A DNA stretch of 39,624 nt from Gemmata massiliana (GTDB lineage: Bacteria; Planctomycetota; Planctomycetia; Gemmatales; Gemmataceae): positions 1,630,896 through 1,670,519 of the forward strand of contig HG799462.1 in the NCBI GenBank assembly GCA_000531095.1. The letters run 5' to 3'. Every line of letters starts with the position of its first letter. Position 1 is the first letter of the stretch. Positions 7,103 through 16,303 of the stretch are shown in pieces. Under the pieces are notes generated by a model, which did not search any database, was not told where the DNA came from, and saw nothing but the letters and a program-made list of their open reading frames with translations. The position numbers and the translations under genes were made by a program.

Positions 7103-9880
7103 GTGACAAGAACATCGGCCGATACAAGCAGGCCGTTCTCCAGGAGCGGTGCCGAAGCACTTCGAGTTCATGAGATCGACTGGGTCGCCCCCGGAGCGAT
7201 CCGTGAGTCCTTCCTCGCGTCCCGCTCCGGGGACATCGGGCGAATCGTTGACGACGTTCGAGCGGTGGAGCGGAGCGGGTATAGGCTTGCCGACTTCCGC
7301 ACCGTCTTCACCGATTCACTCGTGAAGCAACGCACTCGAGGCGTCGAGCGGCTTATTCAAGTCCTCATTGAGAATCCGGTGCTGCTCGACGAATCGTGGG
7401 GCGATGCTCGACTGGGGCTCAAGGAGCTCAAGCAATTGCTCGCCCTCTTTCTTGAGGTGCCGGACTTTTGGGCCGAGGGCGGCCGTCTCGGGAGTCGCTC
7501 GACAGCCATCGGAAGACTTCTTCGCGACGGCCCCTCTGCCTGGATCGAGCAGGCCCGCGTCGGATCCCACGACGGTACCCTCGCGTGGAACGATCTTCTG
7601 TTTTCGCTCGTACACCTGCGTCATCCCACCCCGCTCGATGACGGGTGGCACGCATTGGCCGAAGCGAGAGCCGAAAGGGGATGGGAGTTCGAGCAGAACG
7701 GGGCGACCCTGATCCGCGCCTTGCGGGAAAAAGACGACCTCCCCCCGTCGCTCCGCTCACAAGTAGCAGCGACCCGGGCACGACAACTGGGCCTCGACTG
7801 GGGGACGTACCGCGAACTTCTCCTCCTTGTCGCCGAACTCCCGTCGCGGGAGGAAATCGTCCGAACGCTCGAGTCGGCGCATTGCGGGCTCGCCGACTAC
7901 GTGCGGATAGCAAGCCCTGAGCAGCTCCGAAATACTCCTGAGGACCTGCCGACGTTCCGAGCCGCGCTCGTCGCGTGGGCGGCTGAGGATCTCGCGGCGC
8001 GAGGGCGGGCATCCGCCAACCAGCTACTCGCCTTCCTGTCGCCTGACGAGCCGCGAGCATCTACGCCGGTACCACGAGATGACATCGAACAGCTATACGA
8101 TCTGCTGACCCTCCTGCCGGTGGAGCACTTTGTCCCGGAGTGGAGGACGTTGGCCGAGCGGGTCATAGCTCGTAAAGAGGTCGGACTAGCTGCGGCAATG
8201 ACGACTGATTTGGTCGACCGGGCCGCTCCGGTGGCCGCACTCCACCCGATCGGGACATTCTGGGAGCGGGGGATCGGCAACTCGCCCGATCTCGATACCG
8301 AATTAGCGGTCAGGGAACTGAAGCTGAGACTCACCGAGGGTAGTCGAGAAGGCGAGCCGGCAACATCTGGCAGGGTTCGCCCGGACACATGGAAGGAGCT
8401 CCTATCTGAGCTTCGATCGCGGTCGGAAACGGATCCGACACTCACAGCTACCGAGCTCGAGCGTCAGCTCCATCTCGTTTTGAACGAGGGGCGGGCGGCT
8501 GAAACCGCGGTGGCTAACTTCGTCCGAGGGCTTGCAGGAAAGGTGGTGTTCCGCCCTGACTTCTACCTGATCCTCTTCCGCCGCGAGGCACACCTTCGTC
8601 CAGTATCCTGGGCGACGCTGAGTGACCGGTGTCGAGAGTACGGCCTCTCGAAACCGATGGAGAACCGAGTCGCTCGCGAGCACTATCTTCGCGACGTCGT
8701 CGACTTCAAGCCGGGCGTCGATGCAAACCGGATGGGGTACATCGCGCGGCTGCTGAGCGAACCTGATGGCCGCGAAGCCCAGAAGCTATGGGAGGATTTC
8801 CGACCCGACGCGAAGTCGCAGTCAGACGGCGGGGCTGGCGGAAGGGTCAAACCGGGATACTCGTGGCAACGGGCCGCGCTTCTCTGGTCCCTCGCGCGAC
8901 GGGCCGACGATCGAGCAGGACTCGAGGCGCTCCTCTCGAACGGCGCGCTCGACCTACTCGGGGAGCGGCTCGGCCAGCCGATGCTGAGGAACGGCCTCCC
9001 CTCGTTCGACCGAAATGTCGTCGCGTTGGCGGCGGCGGGCGAGGGTGGGATCATCCCGCCTGACCAGGCCGACTTCCTGTCCGGTCCGGGGCGCCTTGAA
9101 ATCCCCTCCGACCGGGTTCCGCCAGTACTCCGGCAGGCAGAGATCGTGATTGCGGGCGAAACGGGGGCAGGCTCGATCCTCGCGATGTCCCTCATCCATT
9201 GGGGCTTCAGTCACGAGCGGATAACGCTACTCACCCGGCCTGACAGCGTACCGCCCTCATCGCTGGCGGCCGTACCGACGCATGGGCCGAAGTTCTTCGG
9301 CGTATCCTTTACATCCGACGACCAGTTCGTGAGAAGCCTGTACGCTTCGGCCGGTCGAGCTCCGATGAGTCGGTCGGGAGAAGTCGTGCGGGTCGAGCCT
9401 GAGAGATCCGGCCGGTACACGGTATCCATCCGGGAGTCAGGGTCGGAGCGGCAGCTCAGCGCGGACGCCGTCTTCTTCTGCTCGCGGCCCGGTCCGGATG
9501 CGAGTACCGAGCAGAAGGGCGGAGTGCGGTTCATACCCGAGTTGGGAGTCACGACGGGTATGGGTCACGATCCTTCGGCGCTCCGCTACAACCAGACGAC
9601 CATGGAAGTTGATGGACTTGCGGGAGACCACGGTCGCATCTTCGTGGTCGGGAATGCTGCCGCCACGGCAGCCGATCCAGATCTCGGCAGTCCGGAGAAG
9701 CTGCCGGTACAGGTCGGCCGAGCCATGACCGCTCTTATTGTTAAGCTCTCCGGACAGAAGCTTACTGAAGGTGTTCCCGAGGGAGAGTTCGTCTTCCGGT
9801 CGTTACGGCCCCTCCACACGTTGGCCCCGTTGCCGAGGCTGCCGAGGCTGTCAGAAACGCGGCGGCGGAAGGCGCGCTGA
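7103..9880 (+). CDS. 925-aa protein with flavoprotein-like C-terminus
   Basis: About 925 residues from GTG 7103. Residues 1 to about 680 are charged, leucine-rich and mostly helical, with no motif I recognise. The last 260 or so residues look like a nucleotide-binding oxidoreductase domain: a Rossmann-type beta-alpha unit (AEIVIAGETGAGSILAMSL), a strand pattern typical of pyridine-nucleotide-disulphide reductases (GRYTVSIRESGSERQLSADAV), and a GRIFVVGNAAATAA segment resembling the second FAD-binding motif with GN in place of GD. There is no CxxxxC redox pair. The C-terminus is basic. It converges with the nucleotidyltransferase gene, with 3 bp between the stops. Function unknown; a large helical sensor fused to a flavin or NAD domain is the most I can infer. 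Confidence 0.6.
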   Translation: MTRTSADTSRPFSRSGAEALRVHEIDWVAPGAIRESFLASRSGDIGRIVDDVRAVERSGYRLADFRTVFTDSLVKQRTRGVERLIQVLIENPVLLDESWGDARLGLKELKQLLALFLEVPDFWAEGGRLGSRSTAIGRLLRDGPSAWIEQARVGSHDGTLAWNDLLFSLVHLRHPTPLDDGWHALAEARAERGWEFEQNGATLIRALREKDDLPPSLRSQVAATRARQLGLDWGTYRELLLLVAELPSREEIVRTLESAHCGLADYVRIASPEQLRNTPEDLPTFRAALVAWAAEDLAARGRASANQLLAFLSPDEPRASTPVPRDDIEQLYDLLTLLPVEHFVPEWRTLAERVIARKEVGLAAAMTTDLVDRAAPVAALHPIGTFWERGIGNSPDLDTELAVRELKLRLTEGSREGEPATSGRVRPDTWKELLSELRSRSETDPTLTATELERQLHLVLNEGRAAETAVANFVRGLAGKVVFRPDFYLILFRREAHLRPVSWATLSDRCREYGLSKPMENRVAREHYLRDVVDFKPGVDANRMGYIARLLSEPDGREAQKLWEDFRPDAKSQSDGGAGGRVKPGYSWQRAALLWSLARRADDRAGLEALLSNGALDLLGERLGQPMLRNGLPSFDRNVVALAAAGEGGIIPPDQADFLSGPGRLEIPSDRVPPVLRQAEIVIAGETGAGSILAMSLIHWGFSHERITLLTRPDSVPPSSLAAVPTHGPKFFGVSFTSDDQFVRSLYASAGRAPMSRSGEVVRVEPERSGRYTVSIRESGSERQLSADAVFFCSRPGPDASTEQKGGVRFIPELGVTTGMGHDPSALRYNQTTMEVDGLAGDHGRIFVVGNAAATAADPDLGSPEKLPVQVGRAMTALIVKLSGQKLTEGVPEGEFVFRSLRPLHTLAPLPRLPRLSETRRRKAR

Positions 9881-9883
9881 GCG

Positions 9884-11179
9884 TCACAGCCTCCGGACCT
9901 GCGACTGCTGTCGCTCGATCTCGGCCGCGAGGTCGTGGGCGGGAAGCTGCGAGGGGGCCTCCTCGATCTGCCCATGAACGTGTGCGTTCCTCATGGGTTC
10001 CCGCGCAGCCCCGGTGTGCCTTGCAATGACCCGCCGCTCGACTTCCAGCAAGGCACGCGCATCCGCCTGGTTCCACCCCGCCTTGGAGGCGGTGAGCGTC
10101 ACGAGAAGGTGGCGAAATGAGAGGAACCGGGCTTCGACTCCCTCGACGAGCCCGACTTCTCGCGCGGCCTCCGCGGCACCGTACCCCCCGAAGAGTCGTG
10201 AGCCCCTGACATGCGGGAAGACGTACACGCCGATTCCGGAGAGGTGGTCGCAAACGCAAGTCCCACGGCCCCATTCGACGAACCTTACCGCCTGCGTTCT
10301 ATCCGGGTCGTACGACATCTCGCGGAGTGACTTGGAGACGCGGTGCGCATTCTCTTCCGTCGGCCTCACCCAGGCCTCGACCCTTACCGGCTCGCGTCCG
10401 GGAACGTACTGCTTCACGGCGTGACCCCCGACGAGGAGGTACTCGACGCCGTTGGCCGCGAACTCCTGGACGAGCCAGGACAGGACCGTGTTGTGGCACT
10501 CATCCCTCGTGAGCAGGAAGTCTCCGACTTTTCCCCCCGGCTTATAGGTCAGGGGGCGGATGAGCGGGACCGCGGGCGGCGCGCTCTTGATGACCTCCGC
10601 CATCGTACTCTCCGGTAAAGGGGCTTGTGACGGGCCGTAGCCCTTTGGGGGCGGCCTCTCTGCCCGAAGGGCAACCTTCGGAGTTCCCACGTCGAGGAGC
10701 GCCGCGTGGTCCTTCAGGTCCCGTTTCTGTTCGTCTTCGGTTTTCCGATCGCGGTGCGACTCCCACTTACTTCGGAGGAGGTGGTCGTAGGAGAGGTAGT
10801 TTGTGAGCACCCCTTGGAACGCTCTCGCGGCGCGCTTCTCCCAGGCACCAGCGAAGCCGCCGATCGTCGCTTCGCCAGCCGCCCAGGTCATTAGGTCGAC
10901 CCCGACGCCGGACCGTTCCTCGGTCAGGTGGACGCAGTTCCCGCGCTCTCTCAGGTCAAGTGCGATCACCCACCAGGTTCGCCCTGGAAGGGCGCGGCAG
11001 ACCGCTTGGGCCGCGAGTTCCGCGTTCTCGATGGTGGGTCTTATCCAGACGTCGATGTCACCGGGAATCCGGTCGGGGACGTAGTGGCGGACCGCGTAGC
11101 CGCCGACGACAATGTACTCAACCGCGTGAGCGTTCAGCTCCCGGACGAGATCCCGAAACAGCGAGTCCTTCGGTTCCAA
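9884..11179 (-). CDS. tandem nucleotidyltransferase, second domain degenerate
   Basis: A 431-aa protein made of two copies of a nucleotidyltransferase fold. The first (about residues 10-165) has VEYIVVGGYAVRHY, then GDIDVW with D41 and D43, and GVGVDLM with D95: the complete GG/DxD/D signature of the MNT/AbiEii-like superfamily. The second copy (about 230-390) keeps VEYLLVGGHAVKQY, but the acidic positions become R266, E268 and tyrosine (GIGVYVF), so it should not be catalytic. A proline-rich linker (about 175-215) joins them. The start is TTG at 11179 behind GAGGG, inside the end of the upstream RHH-like gene with a 62-bp overlap. Such pairing resembles toxin-antitoxin loci with nucleotidyltransferase toxins; that role is inference. 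Confidence 0.7.
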   Translation of the reverse strand: MEPKDSLFRDLVRELNAHAVEYIVVGGYAVRHYVPDRIPGDIDVWIRPTIENAELAAQAVCRALPGRTWWVIALDLRERGNCVHLTEERSGVGVDLMTWAAGEATIGGFAGAWEKRAARAFQGVLTNYLSYDHLLRSKWESHRDRKTEDEQKRDLKDHAALLDVGTPKVALRAERPPPKGYGPSQAPLPESTMAEVIKSAPPAVPLIRPLTYKPGGKVGDFLLTRDECHNTVLSWLVQEFAANGVEYLLVGGHAVKQYVPGREPVRVEAWVRPTEENAHRVSKSLREMSYDPDRTQAVRFVEWGRGTCVCDHLSGIGVYVFPHVRGSRLFGGYGAAEAAREVGLVEGVEARFLSFRHLLVTLTASKAGWNQADARALLEVERRVIARHTGAAREPMRNAHVHGQIEEAPSQLPAHDLAAEIERQQSQVRRL

Positions 11180-11702
11180 CTCGCTGCCCTCGAAGGAGGT
11201 CGCGTCTCGCTCGCTTCAGCACCTCGTGTGCGGCCACCCGAACCTCGTCCGGCTGGCTCATCCAGTAGCCGTTCGCCCGCTCGATCTGGTCTCTCGTCAG
11301 GAGCTGGGCGACGGTGAGCACGAGTTCCCCGTCGGCCGGGACGAGCTCGAGATCCTGCGGGTGAATGCGGGTAGGGGGATGGTCCATCATCTGGATCGAC
11401 TCTTCGATCCGGGCGGCGAGTTCGGGGTCCCGGTCACTCGGCCGCGGCCCTTCCAAAATCAACTCTTCTCTCTCCGCGGCTCCGGTGTTCCCCGTGTCAC
11501 AAGGGCGAGAACGACCAGCATCGAAGTAGTTGACGACGCCTGTGCCGGCTGCCTGCCCGAACTGGCTCTCGGCCGCAGTCGAAGCCAGGGAGTCGAGAGT
11601 CACACCCTCCGCTCGGGCACACTCCCTCATAGCCTGAAACGCTTTCCGGGAGACCCGGAGCGTAACCGGTATGTCGATCTCGTCGTGGTCATCAGAGCCC
11701 AT
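11118..11702 (-). CDS. RHH-like protein, possible antitoxin
   Basis: About 194 residues from ATG 11702, which has GTGAGG upstream; a longer reading from 11774 adds an unlikely leader. Residues about 8-40 (EIDIPVTLRVSRKAFQAMRE, then a helix with TLDSLASTAAESQF) look like a ribbon-helix-helix fold: a strand followed by two helices. The middle (about 60-110) is charged, and a helical C-terminal part contains LTRDQIERANGYWMSQPDEV. The gene runs 62 bp into the nucleotidyltransferase gene, so the two are translated together. An RHH gene overlapping a nucleotidyltransferase gene suggests an autoregulating antitoxin, but I do not recognise the family and the long overlap could reflect a sequencing frameshift near its end. 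Confidence 0.55.
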   Translation of the reverse strand: MGSDDHDEIDIPVTLRVSRKAFQAMRECARAEGVTLDSLASTAAESQFGQAAGTGVVNYFDAGRSRPCDTGNTGAAEREELILEGPRPSDRDPELAARIEESIQMMDHPPTRIHPQDLELVPADGELVLTVAQLLTRDQIERANGYWMSQPDEVRVAAHEVLKRARRDLLRGQRVGTEGLAVSGSRPGAERSRG

Positions 11703-12273
11703 CACGTGCCTCACCGCGGAGTATAGCACCGGTGAAGCGAAGAATTCTACGCGCGCGTGATGCGAGAAACTCAAGGAATCGACGCACCCGTGCGCGTCTA
11801 CCTTCAGCGTGCTGCGCTGTAAACACGCCGTTCTTCTCTCGCCTCCTGACTTTGAGGACGGTCCAGATGCGCGATGTTTACTTTCCGTCTACTCCGCTTC
11901 AAGCGAGGCGGCGGTGCCTTATCCGGCTGCGGCGCCGAACCGTCAGCACCGAAGGTGCGTTAGGTGTGCCCCCGATCAAGGCTGGCTACGACGTGCGATA
12001 CGCAGGAGCGAAGCGTCCGCAGGACGCGCACCAGAACTGAAACGAGGCGAACGAGTGCGCAGGAGGGCGCCGAGCCGAAGGTGACAACGGACGAACCGAA
12101 GAGCCGCGACGTCGCCACCGCAGAGTTCTGCCTTGGCAGCTCGCGCGAGGAAGCCTGGCAAAGCCGGAGCGAAGGATAGTACGGCCGGCCACGGACCACG
12201 GCCAGAAGCCGTGCACGCCTCTGGCCCGGGAAGGGGCGCGAGTGCGTTCCGAGGTGAAGGGAAAGAGAAGGAC
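11703..12273. other. gene-free region with short inverted repeats
   Basis: No credible coding sequence in about 570 bp; the open frames have arginine-rich, low-complexity translations. It contains short hairpins such as GCGTCC-GCA-GGACGC around 12017 and repeated motifs of the type agcgaagcg / gccgaagg. Similar texture occurs at 18183-18697. It may hold promoters for the RHH-nucleotidyltransferase pair at its left end; no clear -10/-35 pair was seen. Confidence 0.5.
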
Positions 12274-12295
12274 GGGGAGCGGCAAGCCGCTCCCC
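12274..12295 (-). terminator. hairpin terminator
   Basis: A perfect 10-bp inverted repeat, GGGGAGCGGC / GCCGCTCCCC, with a very tight loop lies 5 bp beyond the stop of the 107-aa gene on the minus strand and is followed there by a pyrimidine-rich run (CCTTCTCTTTCCC). It is well placed to end the two-gene minus-strand operon starting at 13037. Confidence 0.6.
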
Positions 12296-12299
12296 GCAG

Positions 12300-12623
12300 T
12301 TAGGAAGCGATCTCCGGGTTAAACGGGTTCACCCCGTACGCCTCGCACCAGTCTGAAAAGGACTTCCCCTTTCCGAGGTAGTCGCGGACGAGAGCCTCGG
12401 CCGCGAGGGCGAGCCGGGCGAGGACAACGACCTCTTCCACCGTGCAGACGAACCGCGGGTGGGTAAATGTCGTACCCCCGTGGTAGAGGTCGATGGAAAA
12501 CCGTGGAGCGTCGCCCACGGGTCCGGGGAGCGGGAAGAGAGTCGCCTGGAACGGCCCGAGTGTAAATGACACGACTCGGAAGTCGGAGGCGCCAAGAGTG
12601 GTATCTTCGGGGATGCGTGTCAT
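12300..12623 (-). CDS. hypothetical protein, 107 aa
   Basis: A 107-aa soluble protein starting at ATG 12623, 16 bp after the corrected stop of the DUF6573-like gene, so both form one minus-strand operon. The first 60 residues look beta-rich (FRVVSFTLGPFQATLFPL), followed by an amphipathic helix (VEEVVVLARLALAAEALVRD) and a C-terminal segment GKSFSDWCEAYGVNPFNPE. I do not recognise it. Position beside mobilization genes suggests an accessory protein of the element. A strong hairpin follows directly. Confidence 0.6.
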   Translation of the reverse strand: MTRIPEDTTLGASDFRVVSFTLGPFQATLFPLPGPVGDAPRFSIDLYHGGTTFTHPRFVCTVEEVVVLARLALAAEALVRDYLGKGKSFSDWCEAYGVNPFNPEIAS

Positions 12624-12639
12624 CGTCGCTCACCCCACT

Positions 12640-13037
12640 CTAGTCTTCACCAGGCAGCATGATGGTGATGACGGGCTCGCCCTCGTCCCCCGGCCCGCAC
12701 ACAGCGTAGAGCGGAACGAGGGGCGGCATCCCCGCCGGTTGCTGTTACGGACGTGGACCGCAAACGAGACCGTTGCCGTGTCCTCGCCCCGGCGGATCGA
12801 CGCCGCGAGCATGTGAAGGACGTCGTAGAGCCTTCCTACCTCGTCCTGACCGATGATGCCGGAAGGGACGGCGACGCACTTCTCCCACGCGGCGCGGGAG
12901 AGGGCGACACTGTACTTGAACCCCACCTCGCTCGCGATGGCACCCGCATCGACGAGTACGCCGTCACGCAGGGCGTCGGCGCGGGTGTAGCTGTGGATCA
13001 CTTCCGGCTGTTTCTCAGGCTGTTTCTTGTCGAACAT
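12640..13037 (-). CDS. DUF6573-like protein, frame broken at a G run
   Basis: The protein begins MFDKKQPEKQPEVIHSYTRA at ATG 13037, eight bases after GGAGG. It shares the pattern SYTRADALRDGVLVDAG...GFKYSVALSRAAWEKCV...GRLYDVLHML with the plus-strand gene at 18698, so they are paralogues. After VRNSNRR the frame is lost: as given it runs on to nonsense ending at 12630. Adding one G to the GGGG run (CCCC at 12730-12733 on the plus strand) restores MPPLVPLYAVCGPGDEGEP then ITIMLPGED and a stop at 12640-12642, matching the end of the paralogue (ITIMLPEED is LTIMLPEED there). The corrected length is 132 aa. The break is most likely a sequencing error. Function is unknown; this family is common beside integrative-element genes. 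Confidence 0.75.
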
Positions 13038-13171
13038 GAGCAGAACCTCCATTTTCTGGCGGTTATTCTGCGAGTTCGCGGAGTCGTTCTCGGAGGCCGA
13101 GAGTGTAATCACGGCTGGAACGCTCCCGTCCGGATTGAAGTGCGAGCGAAACCGCTCGTTACCGGCCGCTA

Positions 13172-13287
13172 GAAAAAAAGTTGCGTGTGCGCTCTGTCTA
13201 CACGTCGCAGCGGCTCGGGCGACACGCGCTGCTTCGCCCGCGGCGTACCTTGTGCGCGTGTAGACAGCAGGCGCGCGAAAAAAAGTT
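13172..13287 (+). other. candidate origin of transfer (oriT)
   Basis: This gene-free stretch lies between the divergent DUF6573-like operon and the relaxase operon. It is bounded by two identical 11-bp direct repeats, GAAAAAAAGTT (13172-13182 and 13277-13287). Inside are a perfect 11-bp inverted repeat, CTGTCTACACG (13194-13204) and CGTGTAGACAG (13257-13267), and a 7-bp stem, CGGGCGA / TCGCCCG (13216-13240). The plus-strand segment TGCGCTCTGTCTACACG (13188-13204) resembles the R388 TrwC nic site TGCGTATTGTCTATAGC as I recall it (TGCG, three different bases, TGTCTA). Position, symmetry and nic resemblance together suggest oriT; cleavage would be near 13199. Flanks 13038-13171 and 13288-13561 show no gene. 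Confidence 0.5.
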
Positions 13288-13561
13288 CGATGCTTCGATC
13301 TTCGAATGAAGCCCGCTGTCTCCGCGGCCCGTTACAGCTCGCTCCCGTGAATACGCACGCCGTAGCCGCTGGCTCTCCCGATTGGTAGGGCTTTCTCTCC
13401 CCCATAACGACAATGACTCGCGTGACTGAACCAGACGTACGCGGCTCGCGCATCGGCAGGTCAAGGAAACAGAAGCCTCGTCCGATGGGAGCCGTAGAAG
13501 GAGCGCTTTGAAGCAGGCACCGCTACACAACGAAGCAATGGTGGCGGAACAGAGGAGGTGC

Positions 13562-13864
13562 ATGAAGAAGAAGAGTACCGTCATCAGCTTTCGCCTCTCG
13601 CCGTCGCTCGCAAAGACGCTGCTCGACGCTGCCGCTGAACTGAACCTCGCGCCCGCAACCTACGCCCGGATCCTCGTCATCGAGGCGCTGTCCGACGCGG
13701 ACAGGGTCCGGCTCTTCGACGAGATCTCTGCCATCCGCCGCGGGGTGATGACAACGATTCAGAACCTCGAAGCAGCAGCGGTGGCGATCCTCGTCGACGG
13801 CGGGAAGGCAGAGCCCGAAGAGGCTGCGGCCTTCGTCCGCGAAAACCTCCACCGCGGGAGCTGA
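13562..13864 (+). CDS. MobC-like RHH relaxosome accessory protein
   Basis: A 100-aa protein from ATG 13562, preceded by GAGGAGG; an upstream in-frame ATG at 13508 lacks this support. The start MKKKSTVISFRLSPSLAKTLLDAAAELNLAPATYARILVIEAL is a ribbon-helix-helix pattern: a basic strand then two helices. The C-terminal half is helical (AIRRGVMTTIQNLEAAAVAI) and ends FVRENLHRG. It sits 7 bp before the MobF relaxase and just downstream of the candidate oriT, the place where plasmids encode TrwA/MobC-type proteins that bind oriT and assist nicking. The gene at 27203 has the same architecture before the second relaxase. Role inferred from fold and position. Confidence 0.65.
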   Translation: MKKKSTVISFRLSPSLAKTLLDAAAELNLAPATYARILVIEALSDADRVRLFDEISAIRRGVMTTIQNLEAAAVAILVDGGKAEPEEAAAFVRENLHRGS

Positions 13865-13871
13865 GGGCGTC

Positions 13872-16303
13872 GTGCTGTCCATTGCATCGGCCGCGGCGGG
13901 ACACGGAGGCTACTATCTGGACCTCGCCCGCTCGGACTACTACCTCGAAGCCGGCGAGCCGCCGGGGCGCTGGGCGGGTAGCGGCGCCTCAGCCGTCGGA
14001 CTGACCGGCATTGTCTCGCGCGACGCGTTCGAGAGCCTTCTTGCCGGAGAGCTGCCCGACGGGCAATCGGCCGTCCAGTTCCAACTGGGGAAGACGCACA
14101 AGGCAGGATACGATCTCACCTTCAGCCTCCCGAAATCGGTGAGTGCTGTCTGGGCGGTCGCGAGCGACGAGACGCGCCGGAGGATTGAGGAACTCGTCGA
14201 CCAGGCGATCGACCAGACCCTCGAATACCTGGAAGACACGGCGGCCTTCAGCCGCCGCGGGCGAGGCGGACTGACGCTCGACCGGGCCCGGCTCATCGCC
14301 GCGAAGTTTCTGCACGGGAGCTCCCGGAACCTCGACCCGCACCTTCACGTCCACGTCTTCGTAACAAACGTCTGCGTGCGCGAGGACGGGACAACAGGCG
14401 CCCTTTACGGCCCCGCACTCTTCCGGGCGAAGATGGCAGCCGGGGCCCTCTTCCGGGCAGAGCTTGCGCACCTCATAGAAACCGAACTCGGACTTGCCAC
14501 CGTGCGAGACCGAGCAAGCTTTCGGATCGAGGGCGTTCCCGCGGACCTTGTCGATCGTTGGAGCTCGAGGAGACACGCAATCGAGGAGGCGCTCGCTCGG
14601 AAGGGGTTATCGACGGCGAAGGCCGCGGCCGTCGCCGCTCTCGACACGAGGGGCGAGAAAGTCATCCTGCCCCGTGCGGAACTCTACCTCCGGTGGCAGA
14701 AGGAAGCGCTCGCCTACGGGCTTACCGAGGACACAGTCCGAAGCCTTCAGCGAGAGGTCGAGCGGGTCGATCCGACTGCCGAGCTCAAGACCTCCACCGC
14801 GCTCGCTCTCACCCGCATCACGAACCACCAGAGCCACTTCTCTGAGCGGGAGCTTGTCCGGTTTGCCGCCGAGGAGGCTCAAGGCCGGGGGGTCGGAGCG
14901 AACGCTCTCCTTCGAGAGGTAAAGGAGGTCCTTTCCACGTCCGCCGAGGTCGTTCGGCTCGGAACCATCCGCGGCGAGGTGAGGTACACGACAAGAGAGA
15001 TCCTCGCCCTCGAAGAACGGCTACTCGGGCTCGCCGAAGCGTCCCGAGGAGACGGCGCACATGTCGTCAGCACGGGGACGGTCAGTCAGGTCCTCGCCTC
15101 CCGCCCAACAGTGACCGGCGAACAGGCGGCCGCACTCATACACGTGACCCGCGGCGCCGGCGGGATTCAAATCGTCTCGGGCATGGCCGGCACGGGGAAA
15201 ACATTCTTGCTCGCCGCGGTCCGTGAGGCGTTCGAGCGGGACGGCTTCACGGTCGTCGGGGCCGCGCTCGCGGGGAAGGCTGCCCGCGGCCTCGAGGACG
15301 GGGCAGGCATTCGGAGCACAACGCTTCATTCGCTCCTCGCGCGCCTCGACGCAGGTGACTTATCGTTCGACGCCCGGTCGGTCCTCGTTCTTGACGAGGC
15401 GGGGATGGTCGGCACCCGGCAGATGGAGGCAGTCGTGCGGGCCGTGAGAGAAACCGGTGGCCGTGTCGTTCTCGTTGGCGACGCGAGACAGCTTCAGCCG
15501 ATCGAACACGGGGGGCCGTTTGCGGCGCTCGGAAGGCTTCTCGGTGAGGCCTCGCTCGTCCAGATACAGCGGCAGAAGGACGAGTGGGCAAGAGAGGCGG
15601 TAAAGGACATCGCAGCCGGGTGCGCGGGGCTCGCCGTCCGGGAGTTCATCGCCCGCGGCCTCTTCCACGTGTCGGATGACCGGGAGCTCGCCATGGGCGA
15701 GCTCATCCGAGTGTGGCGGGAGGAGGGGCTCACCCGCCCGGACACAGCACTCATCTTCGCTGCGACAAACCGCGAGGCTCGGGATCTTAACCGCCTAGCT
15801 CAGGCCGAGCGGAGGCAGGGCGGATCTCTCGGGGAGCCGGCCGCGGCCCTCGCTGGAGACCTCCTCCACGTTCACGACCGGGTCATGTTCACCCGAAACT
15901 CCCGCGCGCTTGGCGTCATGAACGGCGACCTCGGGACGGTTCTGAAACTCGTGGGCGAAAACCTCCTCGTTGTCCGCCTCGACTCAAGTGCCGTCGTCAC
16001 GGTGCCGCTTGCGGACTACGAGCACCTTCGGCTCGGCTACTGTCTGACCGCGCACAAGGGGCAAGGGGTCACGTGCGATCGGGCGTATGTCCTCCTTGGG
16101 GATGAGATGCAGGACCTTCACCTGTCCTACGTTCAAGCCTCGCGGGCGCGGACCGAAACCCATCTCTTCACGGACAGAGTGTCGGCCGGGGACAACTCTC
16201 GGACCTCGTCCGCGGGATGCAGCAAGAGCGGCAGAAGACGCTCGCCCACGACGTGGCTGACGAGAGCTCGGGGCTGAAGCGCCTTGCGCGTGCCGTCGAA
16301 TGA
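13872..16303 (+). CDS. MobF-family conjugative relaxase-helicase (TrwC-like), module 1
   Basis: The protein starts at GTG 13872 (VLSIASAAAGHGGYYLDL). It nicks one strand at oriT through a tyrosine and unwinds it for transfer. The relaxase domain (about 1-300) has paired tyrosines Y14/Y15 and Y23/Y24 and the metal-binding HLHVH (H157, H159, H161). The helicase domain has Walker A MAGTGKT (K443), VLVLDEAGMV, GDARQLQP and LTAHKGQGVTCD, all intact. As given, the frame ends at 16277 in a basic nonsense tail. Adding one G to GGGG at 16188-16191 restores QLSDLVRGMQQERQKTLAHD and a stop at 16301-16303 (about 810 aa). That corrected stop then overlaps the next gene's ATG (ATGA). Probably a sequencing indel. 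Confidence 0.9.

Noticed and set aside
11732-12285. Small open frames on both strands between the RHH-like and 107-aa genes
   Set aside because: Translations are arginine-rich with no plausible secondary-structure pattern, and no ribosome-binding sites precede them; typical of high-GC non-coding frames.
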